Made by a program: the position numbers and the translations under genes. Positions 1-5,899 of a stretch of DNA of 10,736 nt are shown here, one piece after another. The notes beneath the pieces were generated by a model. It ran no database searches. It was given only the letters and a program-made list of their open reading frames with translations, and had not been told where the DNA came from. Every line of letters begins with the position of its first letter. The stretch's first letter is position 1. The stretch is from an uncultured Desulfotignum sp. (lineage in GTDB: Bacteria > Desulfobacterota > Desulfobacteria > Desulfobacterales > Desulfobacteraceae), in contig CALGAJ010000316.1 of NCBI GenBank assembly GCA_937951975.1, forward strand, positions 1 to 10,736. The letters run 5' to 3'.

Positions 1-662
1 GGCAGGTCGGCGCCCAGGGCCTGATAGATGAGAATCTGCTTGGGGGTGTTGATCAGATGATCATCTCCCCGGATAATCGTGTTGATGCCCATGGTCAGAT
101 CATCCACCACCACGGCGAGATTGTACATGGGTGATCCGTCACTGCGGCGGATGATGAAATCATCCATTTCCGCGTTCTGAAACGCCGTGTCACCCTTGAC
201 AATATCGTTCACCACGGTCACGCCGGTGTCCGGGGTCTTGAGGCGGACCACGGTGCCGGGTGCTTTGGACAGGCCCCGTTCCCGGCATCGGCCGTTGTAC
301 ATGGGCTTGAGTCCCTTGGCCCGGGCTTGTTCCCGCATGGCATTGACCTCTTCCGGGGTGCACGAGCAATAATAGGCATGACCGGATGCCACCAGCCGGT
401 CAATATATTGGTCGTGAATCTCTTTTCGTTGGGTCTGAAAATACGGGCCTTCGTCCCAGTCGATTCCCAGCCATTCCAGTGCCGTTAAAATGGCATCCAC
501 GGATTCCCGGGTGGACCGGTCAACATCCGTATCTTCAATGCGCAGGATAAATTTCCCACGGGTGTTTCTGGCATACAGCCAGTTGAACAGCGCGGTCCGG
601 GCACCGCCGATGTGCAGAAAGCCGGTGGGGGAAGGGGGAAAACGGGTGACAACGGGTTTCAT
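1..662 (-). CDS. gltX: Glutamyl-tRNA synthetase, N-terminal part (cut by window edge)
   Basis: Class I aminoacyl-tRNA synthetase that charges tRNA(Glu) with glutamate in the cytoplasm. Reading the minus strand from ATG at 662-660 gives 220 residues before the edge. Residues 7-20 carry the RFPPSPTGFLHIGG signature (the family's HIGH variant), followed by RIEDTD at 41-46. A zinc-binding insertion is visible as C99-x-C101 and Y122-x3-C126. An RGDDH-type motif lies near the truncated end. The C-terminal half, with the KMSKS loop and anticodon-binding domain, is outside the window. A GGAGAG ribosome binding site (plus-strand 666-671) supports the start. At the fourth zinc position, where E. coli GluRS has a histidine two residues after the last cysteine, this protein has E128; Y122 could serve instead, as in Glu-Q-RS. 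The gene is divergent from rpmF. A GluQ-type enzyme is less likely because the fold continues past 220 residues without a break, but I cannot see the C terminus. Confidence 0.95.
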   Translation of the reverse strand, partial: MKPVVTRFPPSPTGFLHIGGARTALFNWLYARNTRGKFILRIEDTDVDRSTRESVDAILTALEWLGIDWDEGPYFQTQRKEIHDQYIDRLVASGHAYYCSCTPEEVNAMREQARAKGLKPMYNGRCRERGLSKAPGTVVRLKTPDTGVTVVNDIVKGDTAFQNAEMDDFIIRRSDGSPMYNLAVVVDDLTMGINTIIRGDDHLINTPKQILIYQALGADL

Positions 663-775
663 AGTCTCTCCTTGCATATAAACCATCTGTAAAATCGCGC
701 CTTTAGGTATCATAAAACAGGCCCGCAGGCAACCTTTTTCATCGGGTGCCCGTGAAAGCCGGGGCGGTTTAGAAC

Positions 776-835
776 TTGACACAATCCATAAATTGCGGTA
801 ATTAAGTTTGTTTTATTGCAGATAATGTATATAAC
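776..835 (+). promoter_or_regulatory. Candidate promoter region for the rpmF run
   Basis: The divergent spacer 663-881 is locally AT-rich between 776 and 835. A perfect -35 hexamer TTGACA lies at 776-781. Its partner is weak: GGTAAT at 797-802 leaves a 15-base spacer, and TAATTA at 799-804 matches poorly. A second possibility is TATAAC at 830-835 with TTGTTT at 808-813 (16-base spacer), and GATAAT is at 821-826. One of these probably drives rpmF and the genes behind it, but the sequence alone does not decide which. I found no convincing gltX promoter on the other strand; TATGAT (minus strand, 714-709) lacks a good -35. No gene-sized open frame with a recognisable product is seen in this spacer. 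Confidence 0.35.
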
Positions 836-881
836 CCGCAGATTATTTGGACTGAACCGATAGTTTTTAGGAGACATACCC

Positions 882-1064
882 ATGGCAGTACCCAAGCAGA
901 AAAGCTCCAAATCCAGGGGCAGAAAAAGACGGACCCATTACAAAACCCAGGCCCCGACCGTGACCACCTGTCCCGAGTGCCAGGAACCCAAGCTTCCCCA
1001 TACGGCCTGCCCGGAATGCGGGGCGTACAGGGACAGAAACATCAAAATGACGGCGGATGAATAA
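882..1064 (+). CDS. rpmF: 50S ribosomal protein L32
   Basis: Small protein of the large ribosomal subunit, 60 residues, the usual length of bacterial L32. It begins MAVPKQKSSKSRGRKRR, the typical basic N terminus. It then has two CPEC pairs (C-x2-C near residues 31-34 and 45-48) that form the zinc-ribbon version of the family. The tail is short and acidic. ATG at 882 is preceded by AGGAGA at 869-874, a good ribosome binding site. rpmF is commonly preceded by yceD (DUF177) and followed by plsX and fab genes. Here nothing coding precedes it and acpP follows after 54 bases. Because it is the first gene of the plus-strand run, it may tie transcription of the cluster to growth rate (inference). 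Confidence 0.97.
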   Translation: MAVPKQKSSKSRGRKRRTHYKTQAPTVTTCPECQEPKLPHTACPECGAYRDRNIKMTADE

Positions 1065-1068
1065 CCGG

Positions 1069-1095
1069 TTGGCATGGTATCGGAAGTTACATAAT
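1069..1095 (+). promoter_or_regulatory. Weak candidate internal promoter before acpP
   Basis: The 54-base rpmF-acpP gap contains TTGGCA at 1069-1074 and CATAAT at 1090-1095, each close to a sigma-70 hexamer, but with a spacer of only 15 bases. It could give acpP extra expression independent of rpmF. The match is modest and could be chance in an AT-rich gap. The acpP ribosome binding site AAGGAA follows downstream. Confidence 0.22.
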
Positions 1096-1118
1096 TATTT
1101 TCAAGGAACGGTTTTCCC

Positions 1119-1352
1119 ATGACCATCGAAACCAAAGTACGAAAAGTGATCGCAGAAAAAATTCCGGACATCGATATTGAAGACGTGGTGCCGGAAGCAT
1201 CCCTGATCGATGATTTAGGGGCGGATTCATTGACCATCGTTGAGTTGATCATGTCCATGGAAGAGATTTTTGAAATTGAAATCGATGATGACGCCGCAGA
1301 AAAACTGGTCACGGTTCAGGATGCCATTGATTTCATCAAATCCAAATCCTGA
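1119..1352 (+). CDS. acpP: Acyl carrier protein
   Basis: Carries growing acyl chains on a 4'-phosphopantetheine arm for fatty acid synthesis. The product has 77 residues, the normal length, and is very acidic. The attachment motif GADSL is present, with the modified serine at residue 37. Helix II (TIVELIMSMEEIFEIEI) and the C-terminal helix ending DAIDFIKSKS match the family. An AAGGAA ribosome binding site lies about ten bases before the ATG. The region after helix II reads EIEIDDDAAEKL, where many ACPs have GIEIPDEDAEKI, so it may be a somewhat divergent or lineage-specific ACP. No fabD, fabG, fabH, fabF or plsX is next to it, so the window does not show whether this is the main housekeeping ACP or one of several. 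Confidence 0.93.
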   Translation: MTIETKVRKVIAEKIPDIDIEDVVPEASLIDDLGADSLTIVELIMSMEEIFEIEIDDDAAEKLVTVQDAIDFIKSKS

Positions 1353-1373
1353 GGGTTTCAAGGAATCTTTTAT

Positions 1374-1808
1374 ATGAGTTCATCCATTATCATCGGCAGT
1401 GATCATGCCGGGTTTGAACTGAAGGAAAAAATCCGCACCCGCCTGATTTCTGAAGGATACACAGTTGAAGATGCCGGGCCTTTCAATGAAACATCGGTCA
1501 ATTACGTGACATATGCCAAAAAAGTGGCGCTTGCCGTGTCTGAGGCCCGGTTTTCAAAAGGGATCCTGGTGTGCGGTTCCGGCATCGGCATGTCCATGGC
1601 AGCCAACCGGTTCAAGGGCGTGCGTGCGGCATTGTGCGCGGATCTGCTTTCCGCCCGGCTCAGCCGGCAGCACAACAATGCCAATGTGCTGGCTCTGGGG
1701 GGGAGACTCATCGGGGATGTGCTGGCCTTTGAGCTGGTGAAAACGTTTCTGGAAACCCGATTTGAACAAGGCAGGCATCTGGAACGGATTCAATCCATGG
1801 ATTGCTGA
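1374..1808 (+). CDS. rpiB: Ribose-5-phosphate isomerase B (RpiB/LacAB family)
   Basis: Interconverts ribose 5-phosphate and ribulose 5-phosphate in the pentose phosphate pathway. The product has 144 residues, normal for RpiB. Visible signatures are SDHAGFELK at 9-17 (D10, H11), CGSGIGMSMAANR at 67-79 with the catalytic cysteine C67, and SRQHNNANVLALGGR at 97-111 with H100. R134 and R138 in the GRHLERI segment correspond to phosphate-binding arginines in E. coli RpiB. The usual DYPDYA-like segment reads NYVTYA at 43-48, losing the normally conserved aspartate and proline. The start ATG follows an AAGGAA sequence. Ribulose 5-phosphate is a substrate of the RibBA enzyme encoded downstream, which gives a metabolic reason for the neighbourhood (inference). 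LacA/LacB-like activity on other sugar phosphates cannot be excluded from sequence. Confidence 0.92.
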   Translation: MSSSIIIGSDHAGFELKEKIRTRLISEGYTVEDAGPFNETSVNYVTYAKKVALAVSEARFSKGILVCGSGIGMSMAANRFKGVRAALCADLLSARLSRQHNNANVLALGGRLIGDVLAFELVKTFLETRFEQGRHLERIQSMDC

Positions 1809-1820
1809 GATGATCGGCGG

Positions 1821-1871
1821 ACAAGGCCTGCCTGTATGAGACAAGCGCCTGAACAGGTCTTGCCGGCCTGT
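1821..1871 (+). promoter_or_regulatory. Possible stem-loop leader before glyA
   Basis: The 80-base rpiB-glyA gap can fold. An outer stem pairs ACA plus GGCC (1821-1823, 1825-1828, one bulged A) with GGCC plus TGT (1865-1871). An inner hairpin pairs CAAG (1842-1845) with CTTG (1859-1862) and CCT (1848-1850) with AGG (1855-1857), closing a GAAC loop. The structure ends six bases before the glyA ribosome binding site. There is no U-tract, so it is not a standard terminator. The same gap holds an imperfect direct repeat, CCTGTATGAGACAAG at 1831-1845 and CCTGTATAACAAG at 1867-1879. Function is unknown and the fold was judged by eye. Confidence 0.3.
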
Positions 1872-1888
1872 ATAACAAGGAAAAGTCA

Positions 1889-3127
1889 ATGGCAGATCGT
1901 GTAACCAATGATCCGCAGATTGCTGCGATAATTGAAAAAGAAACAACCCGCCAGGAACAGGGGTTGAACCTGATTGCGTCGGAAAATACGGTCAGCCGTT
2001 CCGTGCTGGCGGCCCAGGGATCCGTGCTCACCAACAAGTATGCCGAAGGCTATCCGGCCCGTCGCTATTACGGGGGGTGTGATTTTGTGGACCAGGCCGA
2101 AGACCTGGCCATTGCCCGGGCCAAAAAACTGTTCCACGCGCCCTATGCCAATGTGCAGGCCCATTCCGGGTCCCAGGCCAACATGGCGGTGTATTTTGCC
2201 CTGTTGAATCCCGGGGACCGGATCCTGGCCATGGATCTGTCCCATGGCGGGCATCTGACCCATGGCGCTGCAGCCAGCTTTTCCGGCCGGCTGTTTGAAT
2301 TCGCCCATTACGGACTGACCCCTGACACCCAGGTCATTGACATGGACCAGGTGGCGGATCTGGCCCGATCATTCAGACCCCGGATGATTGTCGCCGGTGC
2401 CAGTGCCTATCCCCGGATCATCGATTTCCAGGCGTTTGCCGACATCGCCGCATCGGTTCATGCCCTGTTCATGGTGGACATGGCCCATATTGCAGGCCTT
2501 GTGGCCGGCGGGGTTCATCCCACGCCCGTGGGATATGCGGATGTGATCACCTCCACCACCCACAAGACCTTGAGAGGTCCCCGGGGCGGGCTGATTCTGG
2601 GATCCGAGGATCTGGCCTCAAAAATCAACGCCCAGATCTTTCCCGGCATTCAGGGCGGGCCGCTCATGCATGTGATCGCCGCCAAGGCCGTGGCGTTCAA
2701 CGAGGCGCTTCAGCCTGATTTCGCCCGATACCAGCAGCAGGTGGTGGAAAATGCCTCCGTGCTGGCGGATGCCCTCATGAACCGGGGATATAAACTGGTA
2801 TCCAACGGTACGGACAATCATATGGTATTGATGGATCTCACAGACAAGCCCCTGACCGGCAAGGAAGCGGAAATCCGTTTGGGCCGGGCCGGTATCACCG
2901 TGAATAAAAACACGGTGCCCAATGATAAAAAAGGGCCGTTCGTCACCAGCGGGATCCGCATCGGTGTGCCGTTGATCACTTCCAGAGGAATGAAGCCGGA
3001 TACGGTTCAACACATCGCCCGGTTTATCTGTGATGTGCTCGATGATGCCGCCGCTGTGGACCGGGTGGCTTCCCGGGTCAAAGACCTGTGCCGCCAGTAT
3101 CCGTTATATCCGGGAGAAGACCGATGA
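1889..3127 (+). CDS. glyA: Serine hydroxymethyltransferase
   Basis: PLP enzyme that converts serine and tetrahydrofolate to glycine and 5,10-methylene-tetrahydrofolate, the main entry to one-carbon metabolism. The product has 412 residues (E. coli 417). The N-terminal part has GLNLIASEN and NKYAEGYPARRYYGG, which hold substrate-binding residues. The HSGSQANMAVY segment and LSHGGHLTHG follow. The PLP site is STTHKTLRGPRGG with the Schiff-base lysine at residue 226. The C-terminal domain has the typical SGIRIGVPLITSRG. ATG at 1889 is preceded by AAGGAAAA at 1877-1884. The stop codon overlaps the next start (ATGA at 3124-3127), so the dCMP deaminase is probably translationally coupled. Its methylene-tetrahydrofolate is used with dUMP to make dTMP, linking it to the next gene. 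A possible RNA stem-loop lies just upstream. Confidence 0.98.
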   Translation: MADRVTNDPQIAAIIEKETTRQEQGLNLIASENTVSRSVLAAQGSVLTNKYAEGYPARRYYGGCDFVDQAEDLAIARAKKLFHAPYANVQAHSGSQANMAVYFALLNPGDRILAMDLSHGGHLTHGAAASFSGRLFEFAHYGLTPDTQVIDMDQVADLARSFRPRMIVAGASAYPRIIDFQAFADIAASVHALFMVDMAHIAGLVAGGVHPTPVGYADVITSTTHKTLRGPRGGLILGSEDLASKINAQIFPGIQGGPLMHVIAAKAVAFNEALQPDFARYQQQVVENASVLADALMNRGYKLVSNGTDNHMVLMDLTDKPLTGKEAEIRLGRAGITVNKNTVPNDKKGPFVTSGIRIGVPLITSRGMKPDTVQHIARFICDVLDDAAAVDRVASRVKDLCRQYPLYPGEDR

Positions 3128-3579
3128 CCGGCGATATGCTGGACCGGCCTTCCTGGAATGACTATTTTATGGGCATTGCAGATCTGGTGTCCGGACGGGC
3201 CACCTGTATCCGCAGAAAAGTCGGGGCCGTGCTGGTGAAGGACCGGCGGATTCTGTGCTCCGGATACAACGGGGCACCGGCCGGAATCCCCCACTGCGGG
3301 GAAACCGGGTGTCTGCGCAGGCAGCTCAATGTGCCGTCCGGGGTCAAGCATGAACTGTGCAGAGGCGTGCATGCGGAACAGAATGTGATCATCCAGGCGG
3401 CATATCACGGCGTGGCCGTGGCAGGAGCTTCTTTGTACTGTACCCATCAGCCCTGTTCCATCTGTGCCAAAATGCTCATCAACGCCGGCATTCAGGAGAT
3501 CTATTTCCGGGATGGATATGATGATCCCCTGGCTTTGGACATGTTTGACAGAGCCGGCGTGACACTGACAAAGATGTGA
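3124..3579 (+). CDS. dCMP deaminase (ComEB-type cytidine/deoxycytidylate deaminase)
   Basis: Predicted to deaminate dCMP to dUMP for thymidylate synthesis. The product has 151 residues from ATG 3124. The zinc-dependent deaminase signature is complete: HAE at 83-85 (zinc ligand and catalytic glutamate) and PCSIC at 110-114 with zinc ligands C111 and C114. An additional cysteine-bearing segment, HCGETGCLRR, precedes the active site and resembles the second metal site of dCMP deaminases. ATG 3124 is chosen over an upstream in-frame ATG at 3088, which would run deep into glyA, because GGGAGAAG lies just before it and the four-base ATGA overlap is typical of coupling. The neighbours glyA and nrdR agree with a deoxynucleotide role. 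I give no symbol because this family is variously called comEB, dcd-like or tadA-like. A nucleoside deaminase of other specificity is a less likely alternative. Confidence 0.9.
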   Translation: MTGDMLDRPSWNDYFMGIADLVSGRATCIRRKVGAVLVKDRRILCSGYNGAPAGIPHCGETGCLRRQLNVPSGVKHELCRGVHAEQNVIIQAAYHGVAVAGASLYCTHQPCSICAKMLINAGIQEIYFRDGYDDPLALDMFDRAGVTLTKM

Positions 3580-3592
3580 GGACGGTTGTGCC

Positions 3593-4090
3593 ATGAAATG
3601 CCCTTTTTGCAAAGCTTCCAATACCCGGGTGGTGGATTCCAGGCCCGGCAAGATCGAGATGGAAGTCCGGCGCCGGAGGGAGTGTCAGTCCTGTTCCCAG
3701 CGGTTCACCACCTATGAGCGGGTGGAGCAGGTCCCGGTCATGATCGTCAAAAAAGACAACCGCCGGGAAGAGTATGACCGGGAAAAAGTGCTCAAAGGCA
3801 TTAAAAAAGCCTGTGAAAAAAGAGCCATCAGCATGGATCTGATTGAAACCCTGGTGGACGCCATCGAGCGGGATCTGCGGGAGATCAATGAACGGGAAGT
3901 ATCATCCAAAGTGGTGGGCGAAAAAATCATCCAGGCCCTGAAACAGGTGGATGATGTGGCCTATGTGAGGTTTGCATCCGTGTACCGGGAATTCAAGGAT
4001 ATCACTGATTTTATCCAGGAACTCAAAGGTCTGCGGCCCGACGACAGCCATGCCCTGGACCGGATTTCGGAAACATCGGATGACGGATAA
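3593..4090 (+). CDS. nrdR: Transcriptional repressor NrdR
   Basis: Nucleotide-sensing repressor of ribonucleotide reductase genes. The product has 165 residues, slightly longer than the usual 150-160 because of an acidic tail. The N-terminal zinc ribbon is complete: CPFC at 3-6 and CQSC at 31-34, with VVDSR and RRRRECQSC between. An ATP-cone domain follows (about residues 49-139), starting at VMIVKKDNRREEYDREKVLKGIKKACEK-type sequence and including VGEKIIQALKQVDDVAYVRFASVYREF. ATG at 3593 lies 13 bases after the dCMP deaminase stop, with GAGG overlapping that stop as the ribosome binding site. Its 3' end overlaps ribD by 11 bases. No nrd gene is in the window, so its targets lie elsewhere. 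I looked for paired NrdR boxes in front of rpmF and found only one poor half-match. Confidence 0.97.
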   Translation: MKCPFCKASNTRVVDSRPGKIEMEVRRRRECQSCSQRFTTYERVEQVPVMIVKKDNRREEYDREKVLKGIKKACEKRAISMDLIETLVDAIERDLREINEREVSSKVVGEKIIQALKQVDDVAYVRFASVYREFKDITDFIQELKGLRPDDSHALDRISETSDDG

Positions 4091-5195
4091 GACGTACATG
4101 CATCTGGCCCTGGCCCTGGCTGCCAGGGGCAAAGGCTTCACATCCCCCAACCCGTGCGTGGGCGCGGTGGTGGTCAAAAACGGGGAAGTGGTGGGGCAGG
4201 GCTGGCACCGGGCATTTGGCGCTGCTCATGCGGAAGTGATGGCCATTGACGATGCGAAAGATGCGGCAAAAGGCGCGGACCTGTTCGTGACCCTGGAGCC
4301 GTGCAACCATTTCGGCAAGACCCCGCCCTGCACCCATAAAATACTGGCCGCCGGCATCCGGCGGGTGACGGCGGCCTGCCCGGACCCCAATCCAAAGGCT
4401 GCCGGAGGACTTGATTTCCTGCGCCAAAACGGTATCGAGGTGTCCTGCGGGCTGCTCCGGGACCAGGCGGAAACATTGATCGAGGATTTTCTCTGGTTTG
4501 TCCGGCATCGCACCCCGTTTGTCACGCTCAAGTGCGCCGCCACCCTGGACGGCCGCATTGCCACATCCACGGGCGAATCCCGGTGGATCACCGGTGAGGC
4601 GGCCCGGGCCTTCGGCCATGAGATCAGAGGCCGGGTGGATGCCATTCTGGTGGGTTCCGGCACCCTGCATGCAGACAATCCCTCTCTGACCTGCCGGATT
4701 TCCGGCAGACAGACCCGGGATCCGGTCCGGATCATTCTGGATACCCGTTTGACCATTTCCGAACATGCCAAAGTGATCCAACAGGAATCTGCCGCCCCCA
4801 CCATTGTCGTCACCGGACCGGATGTGCCGGCGGACAAAAAAGACCGCCTTTTAAAACACAATGTCCGGATTCTGGAGATCGGCCTGAAAAACAATCGCCT
4901 TGATTTGCGGGAACTCATGGTTACGTTGGGAGAGATGTCTGTCACCAGTCTGCTCATAGAAGGGGGCGGAACGGTTGCGGCCAATGCCCTGGCGGAAGGG
5001 ATTGTCAATAAACTGGTATATTTTGTATCCCCGAAGCTTTTGGGGGGAAGCGACGGCAAAGCCGTGTTTGCGGGCAAAGGGGTGGAAAAACTGGCGGATG
5101 CCTTTTCCCTGGCGCGCATGACCGTGACCCGGGTGGATACGGATATTCTGGTGCAGGGGTATATCCAGTCAACAGGCAACGTAAAAGAAAGATAG
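4080..5195 (+). CDS. ribD: Bifunctional diaminohydroxyphosphoribosylaminopyrimidine deaminase / 5-amino-6-(5-phosphoribosylamino)uracil reductase
   Basis: Carries out the second and third steps of riboflavin synthesis: deamination of the pyrimidine made by GTP cyclohydrolase II, then NADPH-dependent reduction of the ribose. The product has 371 residues, the family norm. The N-terminal deaminase has the zinc site H50-A-E52, C75 (in LEPCNHFGKTPPC) and C84. The reductase domain starts near TLKCAATLDGRIATSTGESRW (from residue 149) and ends with IEGGGT at 293-298. ATG 4080 gives the usual MTDKTYMHLAL N terminus and overlaps nrdR by 11 bases. An upstream in-frame ATG at 3972 would add 36 residues that merely shadow nrdR. 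The ribosome binding site (GGAAA before the start) is weak, so translation may depend on coupling to nrdR. The gap to ribE is 18 bases. No FMN riboswitch could fit here. Confidence 0.97.
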   Translation: MTDKTYMHLALALAARGKGFTSPNPCVGAVVVKNGEVVGQGWHRAFGAAHAEVMAIDDAKDAAKGADLFVTLEPCNHFGKTPPCTHKILAAGIRRVTAACPDPNPKAAGGLDFLRQNGIEVSCGLLRDQAETLIEDFLWFVRHRTPFVTLKCAATLDGRIATSTGESRWITGEAARAFGHEIRGRVDAILVGSGTLHADNPSLTCRISGRQTRDPVRIILDTRLTISEHAKVIQQESAAPTIVVTGPDVPADKKDRLLKHNVRILEIGLKNNRLDLRELMVTLGEMSVTSLLIEGGGTVAANALAEGIVNKLVYFVSPKLLGGSDGKAVFAGKGVEKLADAFSLARMTVTRVDTDILVQGYIQSTGNVKER

Positions 5196-5213
5196 ATTTG
5201 GGAGAGAAACAGC

Positions 5214-5873
5214 GTGTTCACCGGTATCATTGAAAGTCTGGGAACCATTCACCGGGTTATTCCCCAGGGCGAGGGAAAGAAATTGCAGATCCGGTGCGGC
5301 CTGGATCTGAGTGACACCCGCATCGGCGATTCCATTGCCGTGAACGGGGCCTGCCTGACAGCCGTACACCTTGAAAAACACGCCTTTTCCGTGGACATGG
5401 CCCCGGAAACCGTGACCAGAACCACATTCAAAAACGCGGCCCCGGGCATGCGGGTCAATGTGGAACGGGCCATGCAGCTGTCGGCCCGTGTGGATGGTCA
5501 TCTGGTGTCCGGACACATCGATGGTACCGGGGTGATCACCCGCATTGAAAACCAAAGCAATGCCATCCTTCTGACCATTGCCGTGGATGCGCATCTGGCC
5601 GGGCAGATGATTGAAAAAGGATCCGTGGCCGTGGACGGTATCAGCCTGACCATCAACCAGTGCACGGACACGGATTTTTCCATCAGCATCATCCCCCATA
5701 CGGCAAAACTCACCACCATCGGATTCAAGCAGACCGGGGATTTTGTCAATATCGAAACCGACATGATTGGAAAATATGTGAGAAAATTTTTAACCCGGAC
5801 CCACACCGGCGCTCCGGAAACGAAACATACCGATATCAGCATGTCGCTGCTGGCCCAAAATGGATTTTTATAA
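5214..5873 (+). CDS. ribE: Riboflavin synthase, alpha chain
   Basis: Dismutates two molecules of 6,7-dimethyl-8-ribityllumazine to riboflavin, the last step of the pathway. It is called ribC in some species. The product has 219 residues and two tandem lumazine-binding barrels. Barrel 1 begins with the diagnostic FTGIIE and has GDSIAVNGACLTAV (C47, the position of the E. coli active-site cysteine) and GHLVSGHIDG. Barrel 2 has GSVAVDGISLTI, IIPHT and the closing ETDMIGKYVRKF. A tail of about 27 residues follows. The start is GTG at 5214, fixed by the conserved MFTGIIE start and by GGGAGAG at 5200-5206 with a seven-base spacing. It lies between ribD and ribBA as part of the rib block, with a 26-base gap to ribBA. 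Confidence 0.96.
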   Translation: MFTGIIESLGTIHRVIPQGEGKKLQIRCGLDLSDTRIGDSIAVNGACLTAVHLEKHAFSVDMAPETVTRTTFKNAAPGMRVNVERAMQLSARVDGHLVSGHIDGTGVITRIENQSNAILLTIAVDAHLAGQMIEKGSVAVDGISLTINQCTDTDFSISIIPHTAKLTTIGFKQTGDFVNIETDMIGKYVRKFLTRTHTGAPETKHTDISMSLLAQNGFL

Positions 5874-5899
5874 CTTAAATTGAGAACAGGACAGAAAAA

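Noticed and set aside
748..766. Terminator-like inverted repeat in the divergent spacer
   Set aside because: GCCCG and CGGGGC can pair with a bulge, but the stem is about five pairs and no T-run follows on either strand. Neither flanking gene ends here.
779..794. NrdR-box-like sequence in front of rpmF
   Set aside because: About 11 of 16 positions fit my memory of the consensus, but the right half is poor and no second box appears about 31 bases downstream, as expected for NrdR operators.
938..1312. Minus-strand frame of 124 codons across rpmF and acpP
   Set aside because: It is antisense to two clear genes, is serine/isoleucine/methionine-rich with no domain, and is a shadow of them.
1809..1888. 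Glycine or tetrahydrofolate riboswitch before glyA
   Set aside because: The gap is only 80 bases and lacks the conserved cores of either class as I know them; only a simple stem-loop is visible.
3088..3123. Longer N terminus for dCMP deaminase
   Set aside because: It would overlap glyA by 40 bases and add residues without family similarity; the ATG at 3124 has a good ribosome binding site.
4226..5248. Long minus-strand open frame of 340 codons
   Set aside because: It lies antisense to ribD, whose motifs are complete on the plus strand. The translation shows no recognisable domain. GC-rich third positions explain the open frame.
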